Made by a program: the position numbers and the translations under genes. DNA of 64,000 nucleotides from Pseudomonadota bacterium (lineage in GTDB: Bacteria; Pseudomonadota; Alphaproteobacteria; UBA9655). The DNA lies in contig JAFECQ010000020.1 of NCBI GenBank assembly GCA_018242065.1, positions 62,001 through 126,000 of the forward strand, given 5' to 3'. Below are positions 37,116 through 44,677 of the stretch, in pieces (positions within the stretch are counted from its first letter, which is position 1; each line of letters opens with the position of its first letter). The notes under the pieces are model-generated. The model was not told the DNA's origin. It was given only the letters and a program-made list of their open reading frames with translations, and did no database searches.

Positions 37116-37667
37116 TTATTTAAATTTCGTAATGCCTTCTTCGGTCAAAATATAGTCCAAAGCAAAATCATGAGATTGTCTGGGAATTTCGTCAATCTCT
37201 TGTCCCTTAAAACCAATTCCGATGGCAAGGGCCTTATGATGATGAAGATACCGATCATAATGTCCTTGACCATAACCAAGACGGTGACCTTCCTTATCAA
37301 AAGCCAGAAGAGGAACAAAAAGAACGTCGGGGAAAACAACAGGAGCAGTGACTGGAGGTTCTAAAATACCAAATTCTCCGTTCATCAGAGACGTTGAAGG
37401 TGCCCATAACCGAAAGATAAGTCCCTCAGTAGTAATGCAGGGCAGAGCACATTGAAAGCCTTTTTCATTAAGTTTATATAAGAGAGGCTTAATATCCACC
37501 TCACTCCCAATTGGCCAATATCCACCAATGATCTTTCGCGAATCCAATGCAAAGTTATCAAAATAGAAATTAGCAAGATGTTCGCCTGCTTCAGGATTCT
37601 GTTGAAAAAGAAGCGCTCGCCGTTCTTTCATCATAAGACGCAATATTTTCTTTTGAGAAGCCGACAT
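37116..37667 (-). CDS. fau: 5-formyltetrahydrofolate cyclo-ligase
   Basis: The enzyme (183 residues) converts 5-formyl-THF to 5,10-methenyl-THF using ATP. The ATG at 37667 is preferred: AAGGA lies 8 bp upstream, and the upstream in-frame ATG at 37703 would fall inside the 6S RNA. Motifs include YWPIGSEVDIKPL, the LLAFDKEGHRLGYGQGHYDRYL block with the folate/ATP-site residues, and GIGFKGQEID. It lies 24 bp after 6S RNA, as ygfA does in E. coli. Confidence 0.93.
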   Translation of the reverse strand: MSASQKKILRLMMKERRALLFQQNPEAGEHLANFYFDNFALDSRKIIGGYWPIGSEVDIKPLLYKLNEKGFQCALPCITTEGLIFRLWAPSTSLMNGEFGILEPPVTAPVVFPDVLFVPLLAFDKEGHRLGYGQGHYDRYLHHHKALAIGIGFKGQEIDEIPRQSHDFALDYILTEEGITKFK

Positions 37668-37690
37668 AAGACATCCTTGGATCAAGAAAA

Positions 37691-37852
37691 GAGGGTGCCG
37701 CAATGACCGTCAGCGATATTTGTCCTCGTGTGGCCCGCATATGCAGGTGGGCGCCATATGCCAAAATCCACGGACTAAGGCAGAAACGGCTCCCTAAAGG
37801 ATCTTATCGGCCCCAGGGAAATGCACGCTTTACGCATCTCACAGCAACCCTC
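37691..37852 (-). ncRNA. ssrS: 6S RNA
   Basis: The minus-strand sequence aligns by eye with E. coli 6S RNA over its 5' arm: GTGAGATG..CG.AAGCG..C...TCCCTG.GGCCGATA here against CTGAGATGTTCGCAAGCG...CCCCTGAGCCGATA. A closing stem of about 13 bp joins GAGGGT(T)GCTGTGA (from 37852) to the 3' end ..TTGCGGCACCCTC (37691), enclosing 162 nt. A T-rich stretch (TTTTCTT) follows. 6S RNA binds housekeeping RNA polymerase by mimicking an open promoter. Its position directly upstream of the cyclo-ligase gene is the conserved arrangement. Confidence 0.9.
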
Positions 37853-37873
37853 CTTCTCTATGTAAGCACAAAT

Positions 37874-38950
37874 TCATATAACGGCAAGAGAGAAGTCAGA
37901 GAGAGTTGGTTTCTCTAAGCTCTTGCGAAATGAATCAGACCCTAGCAAAAGATCAATAAAGTATTTGTGATTATTCATTTTTTCCCATTCAAACTGCGAA
38001 TAATTTCCTTTTAAAAAGGATAAGAGTTCAAGTCCCAAGGAAAAAGCATCGAAAGCTTTATGATCAGTGATCAAAAGATGAGCACCTTGGCATTCTTGCC
38101 CCTGAAACTTTCCAGATTGTGGTGTAAAAATAAGAGGCCTCGCCCGAACTCCCTTTATCGTATTTATAAAACTCACAAGTTTATAATGATCTAATTGAGG
38201 TGCTCCTAAACACATAAACGGAAGACTTGTTCCGCGTCCCTCTGAAATATTTGTTCCTTCAAGCAGAACAAGCGCCGGATAAAGGAGAACAGAATCCCAA
38301 GAAGGCAGATTCGGAGAAGGAGGAACCCAAGGATATGCGTATACCTGATGGTCATGCTGACAAGAAATAACTGTAAGAGGTAAGTTTTGGTGCGTCTTAT
38401 TATAATTAACAAGAAGCTCTCCCATGGTTTGTCCATGTTGAAAAAGAACATCGAGATATCCCACAAAAGAACGATAATCCGGATCGAGAGGAGGACCCTT
38501 CTGCTGAGGACCTAAAGGATTCGGTCGATCACACACGATAACTTCAATCTCAGGCAAGGCCTCTAAAAGCTTTGCGCAACTCGCTGTATAGGTATAACAG
38601 CGTAACCCAACATCCTGTAAATCAATCAGAAGAACATCAATGTTAGCTCCCTGAAGATGTTGTTTATGGCCCCCATATAGGCTAAAAATCGGTACGTTTA
38701 AATGAGGATCAAACCCATCCTCTACTTTTACACCTTCTGCAAGTTGACCACTCCATCCATGTTCTGGTGTTAAAATGCAGGTCAAAGCCAGACCTAACTT
38801 CTCTTTCAAAACATAAGCCGTGGGTTTATAATCTTGAGTCAGGGCATTTTGATTTGTCACAAGCCCGACTTTTTTCTGGGAAAGAGTTCGGAGCAAAGTT
38901 TCGTCTGCTAAGAGATAATCTATTCCAACGAGTGGTTGACAGACGTTCAT
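37874..38950 (-). CDS. namZ: NamZ/DUF1343 exo-beta-N-acetylmuramidase
   Basis: The 358-residue product has GLVTNQNALTQ, TPEHGWSG, LLIDLQDVGLRCYTYTASC, DRPNPLGP, PPSPNLPS and LLEGTNISEGRGTSLPF...GAPQLD, the full DUF1343 signature. NamZ releases terminal MurNAc from peptidoglycan fragments for recycling. No signal peptide is seen, unlike many relatives, hinting at cytoplasmic use of imported muropeptides. The ATG at 38950 is chosen; GTG codons just upstream overlap the Nudix gene. Confidence 0.9.
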   Translation of the reverse strand: MNVCQPLVGIDYLLADETLLRTLSQKKVGLVTNQNALTQDYKPTAYVLKEKLGLALTCILTPEHGWSGQLAEGVKVEDGFDPHLNVPIFSLYGGHKQHLQGANIDVLLIDLQDVGLRCYTYTASCAKLLEALPEIEVIVCDRPNPLGPQQKGPPLDPDYRSFVGYLDVLFQHGQTMGELLVNYNKTHQNLPLTVISCQHDHQVYAYPWVPPSPNLPSWDSVLLYPALVLLEGTNISEGRGTSLPFMCLGAPQLDHYKLVSFINTIKGVRARPLIFTPQSGKFQGQECQGAHLLITDHKAFDAFSLGLELLSFLKGNYSQFEWEKMNNHKYFIDLLLGSDSFRKSLEKPTLSDFSLAVI

Positions 38951-38955
38951 TATTT

Positions 38956-39402
38956 TCACCACTGATCACTTAAAGCACGATGACCTAAATATTCTTCAAT
39001 ACGCCTTTTTGTAGCTGGAGAAATATCATGCGGCAACAAATTTAAAGGAAACCAACGCTCCTCTAAAATTTCCTGTGAGACAACTTCTCGCTTTTTAAAA
39101 GCATTACAAACGTAAACAATGACATAATCATCTCGCTTTTGGGAGCGATTATGATAAAAACCAAGGATAGAGGGAGCCTCGCAAAGGTCAATTCCGACTT
39201 CTTCCTGCAATTCTCGTGTTAAAGCTTGAAGCCCTGTCTCACCTGGTTCTACGCCACCACCAACTGTATACCACCCTGGCATATACGTATGTTTCACAAG
39301 TAAGATGTGATCATCTTGTAAAACAAGCGCTCGCGCACCTATGGTTCTTTTTGAAACAAGAGACAAAAGAAAATTTTTTATTTTCCAGTAGACCGTGATC
39401 AT
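38956..39402 (-). CDS. Nudix hydrolase
   Basis: The 148-residue protein has a complete Nudix box GGGVEPGETGLQALTRELQEEVGI, with the REXXEE catalytic helix. The N-terminal segment (VYWKIKNFLLSLVSKRTIGARALVLQDD) and LVKHTYMPGWYTVGGG resemble the group acting on nucleoside diphosphate sugars or oxidised nucleotides. Substrate is unknown. It is the last core gene before the accessory block and is linked to namZ. Confidence 0.88.
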   Translation of the reverse strand: MITVYWKIKNFLLSLVSKRTIGARALVLQDDHILLVKHTYMPGWYTVGGGVEPGETGLQALTRELQEEVGIDLCEAPSILGFYHNRSQKRDDYVIVYVCNAFKKREVVSQEILEERWFPLNLLPHDISPATKRRIEEYLGHRALSDQW

Positions 39403-39436
39403 TTAAAGAACCTATACGCATTTGTCTCTAGTCCAG

Positions 39437-39467
39437 ACTGTCCCATGAGTGCCCCACTCCTACTTTA
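39437..39467 (+). repeat. Left copy of a direct repeat flanking the 874-residue gene
   Basis: ACTGTCCCATGAGTGCCCCA at 39437-39456 matches 18 of 20 bases at 42421-42440 in the same orientation. Both copies are followed a few bases later by CTACTTTA. The pair brackets 39.47-42.42 kb, including the Sel1-type gene and the nucleotidyltransferase remnant, and may be ends of a lost mobile element. Confidence 0.55.
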
Positions 39468-39683
39468 AATTTCCTTAATCTTATTAACGACAAATTGAAT
39501 AAAATCAATCGTCTCCTCTTTTAAATCCATTTCTTGTCCATAAGACCAGTTCTCAGCTGTTTGGATGAGGGTATTCCATTGGGAACCGAATTCACTTTTT
39601 ACCCATGAAGCCGCAGCTTTTTTCGTAACGGTTGAATGTGTAAAGGTAACACCTAATCTTCTTATCCTAAAATTGTTTATCAA
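39465..39683 (-). pseudogene. C-terminal remnant of an aminoglycoside-nucleotidyltransferase-like gene
   Basis: This 72-codon frame lacks any N-terminal domain. Its HSTVTKKAAASWVKSEFG...LIQTAENWSYGQ and FIQFVVNKI segments resemble the C-terminal helical domain of AadA/DUF4111 nucleotidyltransferases (consensus SKxxAaxWxxxxxPxxxxxLIxxAxxxY). It overlaps the end of the 874-residue gene, shifted in frame, as if the Sel1-type gene had been joined to the tail of a former nucleotidyltransferase gene. The resemblance is from memory of the family pattern, so moderate. Confidence 0.42.
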
Positions 39684-42291
39684 GGCGGGGCAGATCCCGG
39701 TTCAAAAACTCAATTATAGCGCTTCTAGCATTCTTGGGTGAGCACAGAGAAGCCATCTCTTGTTTAGTATATCTCCTCAATTTTTTTGCTTCAGCGTCTC
39801 CTAATCCTATAACGTTCTTCATGAGCTTAACTACTTTGCAGTTATTAAATCCAATAGTTAGATAAGATTTACCATCAATTTCATCTCTAGAGACGAACTG
39901 GGATAGAAGGGGATTGTTATGGATTTGATCAAGGGTATCCTTTAACGGCTGGAAACGTGACAGATCCGTGAACATAAGTCCTGGAATGAAGTTATCTAAG
40001 TTATCTGCCAAAGATTGCAAGGGTCCTTGAAATTTAGTTAAAGCTGCAAGTTCTCTAGGAAAGTTTCTTTTAGTATGAGGAAATTTTTGTGCCTCAGTTT
40101 TTATTCTTAAAATCCTAGGATGCATTTTATTTTCAATAGAAGAACCCTTTGCATGAGGAGAGAGGTGCTTTGTAAAATATTCTATAAGAACTTCTTCCAC
40201 CTCAGCTTGCTTTTCTAAAGAAGGTTGTTCATGAGATTTCTCGTGGAGCATCAAGCGCAACTTAGCCTCAGCATCATCTGGCTCTGCTACTGTCTGAGAT
40301 AATGTTTCCTCTTCCTCAGAATCCTGCATAACGCTGTTGCTAGATATCCTCTCCAATTCAACTTGAGTTGGGGAATCATCTTGATCGACTACTTTTTGAG
40401 GCAATGTTTCCTTTTCCTCAGGATCCTTCGTAACTCCTTGGCCTCGTTGAGCATGGGTACGCATTAGGTCAGCTGACCTCATAGACCATTTTACCGATTC
40501 CTCAGGATTATTCGGTAGATATAACAAACTCAACTCATGTGTTTTACTAGCCAATTCCAAGATTTCCTCAGGATATTTCTCGGCACAATCTGGGCACTTT
40601 TCAAGAATAGTGATCAATTGCTTTTGAACTAGGGAGGTCAATTCAGTTGAAGTAATGGGGTCGACTTCTCCCCGAAGGTAGCGGTCAACTACTCTCCGAA
40701 TCAATTGGAGCGCTTTCTCAAAATTCTTCTCAACGCCATAATGATGTATATGCATCTCAGCCAAGTAGGCTATAGCATAGACATAATTTTGATCAGCTGC
40801 CATTTGAATCCATCCCACCGCTGCCTCAAGATTAGTTGGTAGATACAACCCACCCAACTCATATTGAGCCTCAGCAAGATTTTGTCTAGCTGCCATTCCA
40901 AACCATTTTTCTGCTTCCACAAGATTCTGTGGAATACCATTACCTTGTTTATGCATCATACCTAACTCATATTGAGCCCTGAAATCACCTCGTATGGCTT
41001 CTTCTGTTAACGTGGTCCTCCTGAGTTCCCCATCGGAGAGAGCGCTAAGCTCTTGGACAGACTTACCCACATCATATCCACCAAAAGAGCCGTCACGATT
41101 AAGAAGGATGACGCCAGCCATTTCTGCATAGGGTACTTTTTTATAATCTATTGTGTAGATTTTCATTGAAAGGAAGCGTGCGATGTAAGGAATTCTCTCT
41201 GGACTTTGCGTACTCAAGAACCGAACAAACGGTTCGCGAGTGAACACAGTCCAACGTTTAGGAAACAGGAGGTCTGCATGTGCATCAATGGCTGCGAGTT
41301 GCGCACTGGAGAGAGCCCCAAGCTGTTGGACAAACTTCTCCATCTCAGGAGCAAATACAAGCGATTGTGCATAGGGGACAAACGCCTTTGATCCTGCGGG
41401 TAGTTGCTTAGAACTCCCGTGGTAGATACCCATTGAAAGGAGACGCGCGATGTGAGGAATTTTCTCTGGACTTTGCTTGCTCAAGCTCTGAGTCAACCGT
41501 GTGCGATGATAAGAGCCCCAATCTTGAGGAAACAGTGTATCTGCATGTGTCGTAACGGCTGCGAGTTGCTCACTGGAGAGAGTGCTGAGCTGTTGGGTAA
41601 ACTTCTCCATCTCAGGGTTAAATATAAACGATTTTACATAGGGTACGTTGTTATAACCCTCCAAGTAGGTGCCCATTGAAAGGAGGATCGCGATAGGAGT
41701 GATTTTCTCTGGACTTTGCTTACTCAAGGATTGAACCAGCTCTGTGAGAGAGTTAGTCCTCCAATTTTTAGGAAACAGGATGTCTGCGCGTGTAGCAATG
41801 GCTTCGAGTTGCTCACTGGAGAGTGCGCCAAGCTGTTGGGCAAACTTCTCCATCTCAACGTTAAATATAGTCGATTGTGCATAGGATCCGATGCCAAAAC
41901 CCAAAGGGTAGGTACTCCTTGAAAGGAGTTTAGCAATGTGAACAATTTTCTCTGGACTTTGATTGCTCAAGCTCTGAGTCAACCGTGTGCGAGAGCTGGC
42001 ATTCCAGTTTTGGGGAAAAAGGGATTCAATATTGTTCAAAACAGCCATTCGAGTTGGTAAATCTTGGGGGGCTTCTTCTGTCAACGTGGCCATCGGTTTA
42101 GGAGCAGTGAGGCTATTTTCTATGGGAGCGGGCTCCATAACTTTCACAGGAACAGTGATGCCACCTTCTAAGGGATATGGCTCATCCGGTTCCATAGCTT
42201 TTACAGGAGTTAAAGAAAGAGTGCATCCCAAGACAAGGGCTGAACTAGAAAGAAGAAATGATTTAGATTTAGATTTAGATTTAAATATCAT
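39667..42291 (-). CDS. Secreted 874-residue protein with four novel ~85-residue repeats and Sel1 repeats
   Basis: The N-terminal signal (SFLLSSSALVLGC...TPVKA) follows a KSKSKSKS tract encoded by a hexanucleotide repeat; LVLGC could also be a lipobox. Residues ~75-430 hold four diverged repeats with LFPxxW, LTQSLSKQSPEKIxxIAxLLSMxxY, PEMEKFxQQLxxLSSEQLAAI. Residues ~440-560 contain Sel1-like units (AQYELGMMHKQGNGIPQNLVEAEKWF, AVGWIQMAADQNY). A Glu-rich linker follows, then an unrecognised ~200-residue C-terminal domain. Sel1 proteins of intracellular bacteria often act at host membranes; effector function is inference. The gene is flanked by direct repeats. Confidence 0.75.
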   Translation of the reverse strand: MIFKSKSKSKSFLLSSSALVLGCTLSLTPVKAMEPDEPYPLEGGITVPVKVMEPAPIENSLTAPKPMATLTEEAPQDLPTRMAVLNNIESLFPQNWNASSRTRLTQSLSNQSPEKIVHIAKLLSRSTYPLGFGIGSYAQSTIFNVEMEKFAQQLGALSSEQLEAIATRADILFPKNWRTNSLTELVQSLSKQSPEKITPIAILLSMGTYLEGYNNVPYVKSFIFNPEMEKFTQQLSTLSSEQLAAVTTHADTLFPQDWGSYHRTRLTQSLSKQSPEKIPHIARLLSMGIYHGSSKQLPAGSKAFVPYAQSLVFAPEMEKFVQQLGALSSAQLAAIDAHADLLFPKRWTVFTREPFVRFLSTQSPERIPYIARFLSMKIYTIDYKKVPYAEMAGVILLNRDGSFGGYDVGKSVQELSALSDGELRRTTLTEEAIRGDFRAQYELGMMHKQGNGIPQNLVEAEKWFGMAARQNLAEAQYELGGLYLPTNLEAAVGWIQMAADQNYVYAIAYLAEMHIHHYGVEKNFEKALQLIRRVVDRYLRGEVDPITSTELTSLVQKQLITILEKCPDCAEKYPEEILELASKTHELSLLYLPNNPEESVKWSMRSADLMRTHAQRGQGVTKDPEEKETLPQKVVDQDDSPTQVELERISSNSVMQDSEEEETLSQTVAEPDDAEAKLRLMLHEKSHEQPSLEKQAEVEEVLIEYFTKHLSPHAKGSSIENKMHPRILRIKTEAQKFPHTKRNFPRELAALTKFQGPLQSLADNLDNFIPGLMFTDLSRFQPLKDTLDQIHNNPLLSQFVSRDEIDGKSYLTIGFNNCKVVKLMKNVIGLGDAEAKKLRRYTKQEMASLCSPKNARSAIIEFLNRDLPRLDKQF

Positions 42292-42637
42292 CGCAGCTCA
42301 CAATAAAACTAAAAATATTATTCATATTGATGTACGTAAGAATTAAAACATAATATCAAGGTATTTATCACACTCTCTTTGTTGTTGCCAATGGTGATTT
42401 GTTATCCTTTTTTATCCCCAACTGTCCTATGAGTGTCCCATGAAACTGTCTCTACTTTACATTATTTGCAAATCTTTTTTCTCCAGAAGGTTAGTTCAGC
42501 TTTCAATAGGCCACAGCATTGAAAATGGTATCGCCCATAGGTTTTTACCGAAAGGTATTGGCGCAACTCCTGTATATAATACTATGCCTACGAAGGGCCG
42601 ATCCTTAGTTAAATGTTTCTGAAACCATTTCAGGTGC
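42292..42637. other. 346-bp stretch without an intact gene, containing repeat and decayed DNA
   Basis: It holds the upstream region of the 874-residue gene, the right copy of the direct repeat (42421-42459) and sequence joining it to the truncated insertion sequence. No transposase N-terminus or left terminal repeat was found here. Confidence 0.6.
42421..42459 (+). repeat. Right copy of the direct repeat flanking the 874-residue gene
   Basis: ACTGTCCTATGAGTGTCCCA (42421-42440) is 18/20 identical to 39437-39456; CTACTTTA recurs at 42452-42459. It lies about 180 bp before the insertion-sequence remnant, so it could be an end of a further decayed element. Confidence 0.55.
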
Positions 42638-43630
42638 TTGAAATCATCGCCTGTAACCGTTGAAGAGGTGGAAAGGATTACAAAACTTTATGCCAATAAA
42701 TATAGAGGTTTTAACGTAAAGCATTTTCATGAATTTGCGAGGCGCGACCACAATCTTACCTATGGGTATACCTGGACCAAGAATCAGCTTGAAAAGGCAG
42801 GGCTTATAAGAAGAAGCAAACGAGGAGGCGACCATCGTTTACGCAGATCTCGACGTCCTATGGCTGGTATGATAATTCACCAGGATGGATCAACCCATGA
42901 ATGGATTCCTAGACTTGGACATAACGTTGACTTGATTGTAACCATGGATGATGCGACGTCTGAGATTACTTCAGCCTTTTTTGTGCTTCAGGAAGGGACA
43001 GAGAGTACCTTTCAAGGGCTTAAAGAAACCATAGAGAAATATGGATTATTTTGTTCACTCTATACAGATCGAGGGTCTCATTATTTTTATACTCCCGAAG
43101 CAGGAGGTCCTGTTGATAAACACAACTTAAGCCAAGTCGGCAGGGCCTTAAAACGTTTAGGTGTTCACCATATTGCAGCAAAAAGCCCTGAAGCGCGTGG
43201 CCGTTCAGAAAGGATGTTTGGAACCCTTCAGGGGAGATTACCTAATGAGCTTGCGCTTTATGGAATTTCTTCTCTTGAAGAAGCTAATCGTTACTTAAAA
43301 GATGTTTATTTACCCCGCCATAACGCCCAATTTACTGTGAAAGCAGAAAGGGAGAAAAGTGCTTATGTCCCTTGGCTTGGCGAGCCTTTAGAAGAAATCT
43401 TCTGTTTCCAAGAAGAACGTGTCGTACAAAACGATAATACTGTCAGTTACAAAAACAAACGCTTACAAATTGGAGCAGATAGCCAGCGCTATCACTATGT
43501 CAAAACAACTGTCCAAGTCAGAGAATATATGGACAGAACATATAGCATTTACTATGGGCCGCGTTGTATTGGACGTTTTTCAAAAGAAGGAATACCCATG
43601 GGTATTCCTTCTTTTGGACTGGCTGCTTAA
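42638..43630 (+). pseudogene. N-terminally truncated ISNCY/IS1202-type DDE transposase
   Basis: The readable frame opens at a TTG at 42638; an in-frame stop lies 18 bp upstream. The 330 residues cover the DDE core: MIIHQDGSTHEWIPRLG (first Asp), VTMDDATSEIT, SLYTDRGSHYFY (second Asp region), and HHIAAKSPEARGRSERMFGTLQGRLPNEL (Glu region), then a C-terminal beta domain. IS1202-group transposases carry ~100 more N-terminal residues with a helix-turn-helix; these are absent here, so the protein is probably inactive. Stop at 43628. Confidence 0.7.
43581..43616. repeat. 36-bp perfect palindrome at the 3' end of the transposase gene
   Basis: Each 18-base half (CAAAAGAAGGAATACCCA and its complement) pairs without mismatch. 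It encodes KEGIPMGIPSF in the transposase C-terminus. As RNA it would fold into a very strong hairpin, but no T run follows, so an ordinary intrinsic terminator is unlikely. Confidence 0.9.
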
Positions 43631-43985
43631 AGGAGATTCTTCATGATGAACTTTCATTTATACCCTCCCTAATTCGGACAGATCTCGTGCTATTTACTTC
43701 GGACATTTCTATGTGTCATTGACACCGCATTTTTCCTATTTTTGTATTCGCGTTTTCCCTAGTGTTATTCTGAAATGGGGTGTGTGAGTTAATTTTCTTC
43801 TTTAACCTGAGTGCTTTCTCTTAAATTTATTCCATGATCACGCCTTAGTGTTCAGTTTTGCCAAACGCGACACCAGGAATGGACTTTTTATTCATAAGAT
43901 TTTAATACCTTTTGAGCATACTCTTATAAAATGATTGACTCTCTGCGCTTTATGAGCTTAACAACTTTAAGAAAGGATTATCACC
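43631..43985. other. 355-bp gene-free stretch: IS right end and upstream region of the 53-residue peptide gene
   Basis: It contains the terminal inverted-repeat region of the insertion sequence (to 43724) and then AT-rich DNA without a recognised gene. AAGGA lies 10 bp before the peptide ATG at 43986. Confidence 0.6.
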
Positions 43986-44147
43986 ATGCAAAAGAAATTT
44001 CTCCGAACATTTGCTGTAATCACGCTATTTTGGTCTGTAGCAACGTTGTCTGAGGTGCGTGCATGTAACTGCGGAGACGAATGCAGGAACTGCAGCTCTG
44101 GCGAAGATCAGAATGATTGTTTGAACCAATGTGGGTATATAAATTGA
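43986..44147 (+). CDS. 53-residue cysteine-rich exported peptide
   Basis: The frame encodes a signal peptide (QKKFLRTFAVITLFWSVATL..VRA) and a mature part of only about 27 residues with six cysteines (CNCGDEC, RNCSS, DC, QC). AAGGA sits upstream. The signal region resembles that of the 78-residue peptide at 56178 in both protein (xKKFLRxxAV) and DNA (about three quarters identical over the first 36 bases), so the two are likely paralogues. Both lie beside a tRNA-Ser gene. No known family was recognised; toxin, defensin-like or metal-binding roles are guesses. Confidence 0.55.
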   Translation: MQKKFLRTFAVITLFWSVATLSEVRACNCGDECRNCSSGEDQNDCLNQCGYIN

Positions 44148-44277
44148 TAAAATAATACCGGTCACAAACTGTGGAAGAATATGTATCAAAAAAAAGAAAA
44201 TCAGCTTAAGTACTGTCTTAGCAAGACAAACTGTGGGCATCACAGAAATTGAAAAGGAGATTTGGCTTGTATCCTTT

Positions 44278-44379
44278 ATGCAATTTGACTTAGGATATTT
44301 TGACGAAGACTCGTGTTGGGTTGAGCCTATAGACAACCCCTTTAAAGAAAAACTGTTACCTATGTGCCCAGAACGGACA
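44278..44379 (+). repeat. tRNA-Ser flank element, copy A
   Basis: This 102-bp stretch, convergent with tRNA-Ser(UGA), matches 81 of 102 bases without gaps to 55937-56038 beside tRNA-Ser(CGA). Both contain a 34-codon open frame beginning MQFD and ending LPMCPERT. The final 24 bases are identical. Differences fall at 11 of 34 third positions but only 10 of 68 first and second positions, which suggests past or present coding constraint. No good ribosome-binding site is seen directly before the ATG; an upstream in-frame ATG at 44233 could extend it. Confidence 0.7.
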
Positions 44380-44389
44380 CATAAAAAAA

Positions 44390-44479
44390 TGGCGGATGGG
44401 GTGGGATTCGAACCCACGAGACGCTTGCACGTCTGCCGGTTTTCAAGACCGGTGCCTTCAACCGCTCGGCCACCCATCC
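44390..44479 (-). tRNA. tRNA-Ser(UGA)
   Basis: A class II tRNA of 90 nt: acceptor GGATGGG/CCCATCC, D-arm GGCCGAGCGGTTGAAGGC, anticodon loop CTTGAAA (UGA) between CCGGT and ACCGG, a long variable arm (GACGTGCAAGCGTC), T-arm GTGGGTTCGAATCCCAC, discriminator G and encoded CCA (44390-44392). Its 3' flank carries element copy A. Confidence 0.97.
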
Positions 44480-44677
44480 TCTAGCTACTCCAACTATAGA
44501 AATGTTGCTCAGGCGTCAAGGTTCTATATGTATGAAAAACTTTTTTATTCTAATCAAGAGGATGATGGTTTTGAGAATTTTATTACTTAAAAGTCGTACA
44601 TTCAAATGCTTCTGATCTTGCGAGTTTGCTCAGGAATCTGTACCATCCCTTAAAATAGATTCAACAAGCGGTTAACA

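Larger units (their letters stand above)
42638..43724 (+). mobile_element. Insertion sequence remnant, 5' end lost
   Basis: The right end is recognisable: after the transposase stop comes TTCGGACA...TTCGGACATTTCT and the terminal TGTCATTGACA ending at 43724, resembling terminal repeats that begin TGTCAATGACA. No matching left end was found upstream. With the missing transposase N-terminus this indicates a 5'-deleted copy. Confidence 0.6.

Noticed and set aside
37703-37918. 71-codon plus-strand frame over the 6S RNA region
   Set aside because: It is antisense to a well-supported 6S RNA and to the end of namZ, and resembles no protein.
42258-42284. Hexanucleotide repeat (AAATCT units) at the start of the 874-residue gene as a phase-variation switch
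   Set aside because: Six-base changes keep the frame, so they cannot switch the gene off; they would only change the KS count before the signal peptide.
44025-44477. A 150-codon minus-strand frame starting in tRNA-Ser(UGA)
   Set aside because: Its N-terminus is a translation of the tRNA itself and its C-terminus is antisense to the 53-residue peptide; this is a common false gene call beside tRNA-Ser.
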